In this document: positions 62,668-64,000 of the stretch, piece by piece | Layout of the letters: every line of letters begins with the position of its first letter | Numbering within the stretch: position 1 is the stretch's first letter | Source of the DNA: Streptomyces guryensis | GTDB taxonomy: Bacteria > Actinomycetota > Actinomycetes > Streptomycetales > Streptomycetaceae | Direction of reading: 5' to 3' | Assembly: GCF_021261325.1 (NCBI RefSeq) | Contig: NZ_JAJSBI010000021.1 | Location: forward strand, 1-64,000 | Length of the DNA: 64,000 nucleotides | Made by a program: the position numbers and the translations under genes | The notes under the pieces: model-generated | The model's input: the letters and a program-made list of their open reading frames with translations, nothing else | Told to the model about the DNA's origin: nothing | Databases searched by the model: none

Positions 62668-62769
62668 GCCTCCACGGCGAATCGAACGGGAACTACTGGT
62701 TAGTAGGAAATCCAAACTCACCATAGCTTCGAAGGTTGGAAAAACAAACCCTCCTCTAGACTGGGCGCC
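62668..62769. promoter_or_regulatory. Thiolase/HxlR divergent promoter with an inverted repeat
   Basis: CTACT-GGTT-AGTAG (62693-62706) is a short perfect dyad 32-45 bases upstream of the thiolase ATG. On the minus strand TTGTTT, 16 bases and TATGGT form a promoter toward the thiolase. On the plus strand TAGACT (62756-62761), 8 bases before the HxlR ATG, suggests a leaderless regulator message. HxlR proteins bind such dyads. Confidence 0.5.
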
Positions 62770-63240
62770 ATGGCCGCCACCAAAGATCCGCGCCCCTGCT
62801 CGATCGCCGACACGCTCGCAGTGGTGGGCGAGAAGTACTCCCTGCTCGTCGTACGCGAGGTGTGCCTCGGCAACGGGCGGTTCGACCAGCTGGTGCGCAA
62901 CATCGCCGCCCCGCGCGACGTCCTGGCCGCCCGTCTGCGCCGCCTCGTGGACGCCGGGATCCTGACGAAGCGCGCCTACAGTGAGCGGCCGCAGCGCTTC
63001 GAGTACCGGCCCACCCAGGCGGGGCTCGAGTTGGAGCCGGTCCTGATGACCCTCAAGGAGTGGGGCGACCGCCACCTCCGCAACGGAGTCGACCTCCCCA
63101 TGGCGGTCGAGCACATCTGCGGCAACGAACTCGTCCCGGTCGTCACCTGCCAGGCCTGCGGCGATCCCTTGCACCACGAGGACCTCACCGCCCACCCGCA
63201 GGCCGAGGGGTGGACGGCGAAGGGGCCGTCGGCGGCCTGA
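62770..63240 (+). CDS. HxlR-family transcriptional regulator
   Basis: 156 residues. The winged helix DUF24/HxlR domain (about 8-105) has the usual opening PCSIADTLAVVGEKYSLLVV with a conserved Cys at the start, then RFDQLVRNIAAPRDVLAARL and RRLVDAGILTKRAYSERPQR. The C-terminal extra part has two further Cys (VVTCQACGDPLHHEDL), which look like half of a zinc ribbon. HxlR proteins often sense aldehydes, quinones or oxidants through cysteines. It is divergent from the thiolase gene and probably controls it. Confidence 0.9.
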   Translation: MAATKDPRPCSIADTLAVVGEKYSLLVVREVCLGNGRFDQLVRNIAAPRDVLAARLRRLVDAGILTKRAYSERPQRFEYRPTQAGLELEPVLMTLKEWGDRHLRNGVDLPMAVEHICGNELVPVVTCQACGDPLHHEDLTAHPQAEGWTAKGPSAA

Positions 63241-63392
63241 CCCGGAGAAACCGGGATCAGCAGGTGCCCTCTGCCCCACGGCTGCCGATCTTGCGGCGAA
63301 CCCGGCTCGCGAGAGCTCTATGATCCGAGGCGCCCATTCCCTCCGCTGCGCCGCCACAGTGCGGGCCGCCCGCGAGAAGTAGGTCTCCCACT

Positions 63393-64000
63393 GTGAACGG
63401 CCCAGCCGACACCGATAGCCCTGTCATGAACGCACCATGGCTCCTCGCCCGCTTCGCGCAGGTCGCGATCGCCGCGGCAGCCGTCGCGGACGTCTTCCGG
63501 GCACTGGCCCTCAGAGCTCATGAGCTGCACCCCACGAACGCGTCGCTGAACGAGTTCGGCTTCAGATCGATGGTGTTCGTGAACCTCATGACCGCGGCGG
63601 CCGTGGTCTTCCTGGTGTGGTTCAGCCGCTGCCGGCGAAACGCACGGGTCCTTTCTCCGGGGACTGCCTCGCAACCCGGAATGTGGGCCGTCGTGGCCTG
63701 GCTGATCCCGGTGGTCAACCTGTGGGTTCCGCGCTGGCTCGTCCTGGAGGTCCACCGCGCGAGCGGCCCCGGCACGGCGGAGAAAGGCCGCGACGAGGTT
63801 CTGGTGAACGTCTGGTGGGCGGCCTGGGCCGGGCACACCGTGATCGCCATGGCATCCCAGTTCGAGGGCGGGACCTCGATGCCCCTCCTGGCGGTGACGG
63901 AGGCGCTCAACCTGGCCGCGGCCGTCCTCGCGATGTTCGTGATCCAGCGCATCACGGCACTGCAGGGTGCTGCACTGCGTGCCACATCACCCACGCCTGT
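63393..64000 (+). CDS. DUF4328-family membrane protein, cut by the window edge
   Basis: The frame from GTG 63393 (or ATG 63426) is open to the end of the window, 190-200 residues so far. Hydrophobic segments: LLARFAQVAIAAAAVADVFR, SMVFVNLMTAAAVVFLVWFS, WAVVAWLIPVVNLWVPRWLV and LLAVTEALNLAAAVLAMFVI. The block MWAVVAWLIPVVNLWVPRWL (GW..P..N...P) is the hallmark of DUF4328 proteins, which are actinobacterial membrane proteins of unknown function. No in-frame stop is reached, so the 3' end and length are unknown. Confidence 0.8.
   Translation, partial: MNGPADTDSPVMNAPWLLARFAQVAIAAAAVADVFRALALRAHELHPTNASLNEFGFRSMVFVNLMTAAAVVFLVWFSRCRRNARVLSPGTASQPGMWAVVAWLIPVVNLWVPRWLVLEVHRASGPGTAEKGRDEVLVNVWWAAWAGHTVIAMASQFEGGTSMPLLAVTEALNLAAAVLAMFVIQRITALQGAALRATSPTP

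Overview
High-GC DNA (about 70%) with GTG/TTG starts, GTGA/ATGA translational couplings, possible leaderless promoters and Streptomyces-type intergenic repeats. This is chromosomal sequence from a Streptomyces species. Conserved genes such as purB, sbcCD, galU and a divergent third EF-Tu gene (tuf3-like) point to the chromosome core or its edge, interrupted by small patches of insertion-sequence debris and decayed genes.

Layout. 1-120 is the terminal end of an IS5-like element. 242-1542 holds two tandem paralogous membrane proteins. 1813-5892 holds a FAD oxidoreductase, a broken transposase, and a coupled FMN glutamate-synthase-like protein plus alpha/beta hydrolase. 6215-10856 has purB, a mug-type DNA glycosylase, a ROK regulator and a GntR regulator with an operator overlapping its own -35. 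11048-15807 has an ECF41 sigma factor facing an internally deleted F420-reductase pseudogene, a hydrolase, and a divergent EamA exporter/MocR regulator pair. 15993-23507 has a Tat-exported PhoD phosphatase, an ACT-GNAT protein, a DUF885 peptidase, an SDR pseudogene, an Imm21-family protein whose stop codon lies in a tandem repeat, and a divergent rhodanese/Lrp pair. 23501-28101 is the sbcD-sbcC nuclease operon; SbcC carries an in-frame copy of a dispersed repeat.

28262-34249 looks like an accessory patch bounded by transposase fragments. It holds a 1267-residue HTH-STAND NTPase-WD40 protein, a small secreted protein, and a sigma factor cut off by an N-terminally deleted IS110 transposase. From 34344 onward the order is ordinary: YigZ, SixA, a CysRS-like protein, a CoA-binding protein, an APC permease, PobA, ArsR plus a His-rich cation exporter, YbaK, an XRE-cupin regulator facing an EamA transporter, an acyltransferase, a 9-residue-repeat protein coupled to an RDD membrane protein, a SulP permease reduced to its two ends, a gamma carbonic anhydrase, DedA, a GH3 beta-glucosidase coupled to a carboxylesterase, and a sigma-like/zinc-finger/ricin membrane protein. 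The right end has galU, a hotdog thioesterase, a spermidine-synthase-like protein, a patatin lipase, tuf3, DUF3592, an AlkD-like protein, a VTT protein, a thiolase with a divergent HxlR regulator, and a DUF4328 protein running off the end.

No rRNA, tRNA, CRISPR array or large biosynthetic cluster was seen. The most unusual signals are: repeat DNA inserted in frame into sbcC; two cases where a gene's 3' end with its stop codon has been tandemly copied (21802-21871 and 57083-57151); the STAND protein between IS fragments; the 9-residue-repeat/RDD pair; and several genes reduced by internal deletion (F420 reductase, SulP).
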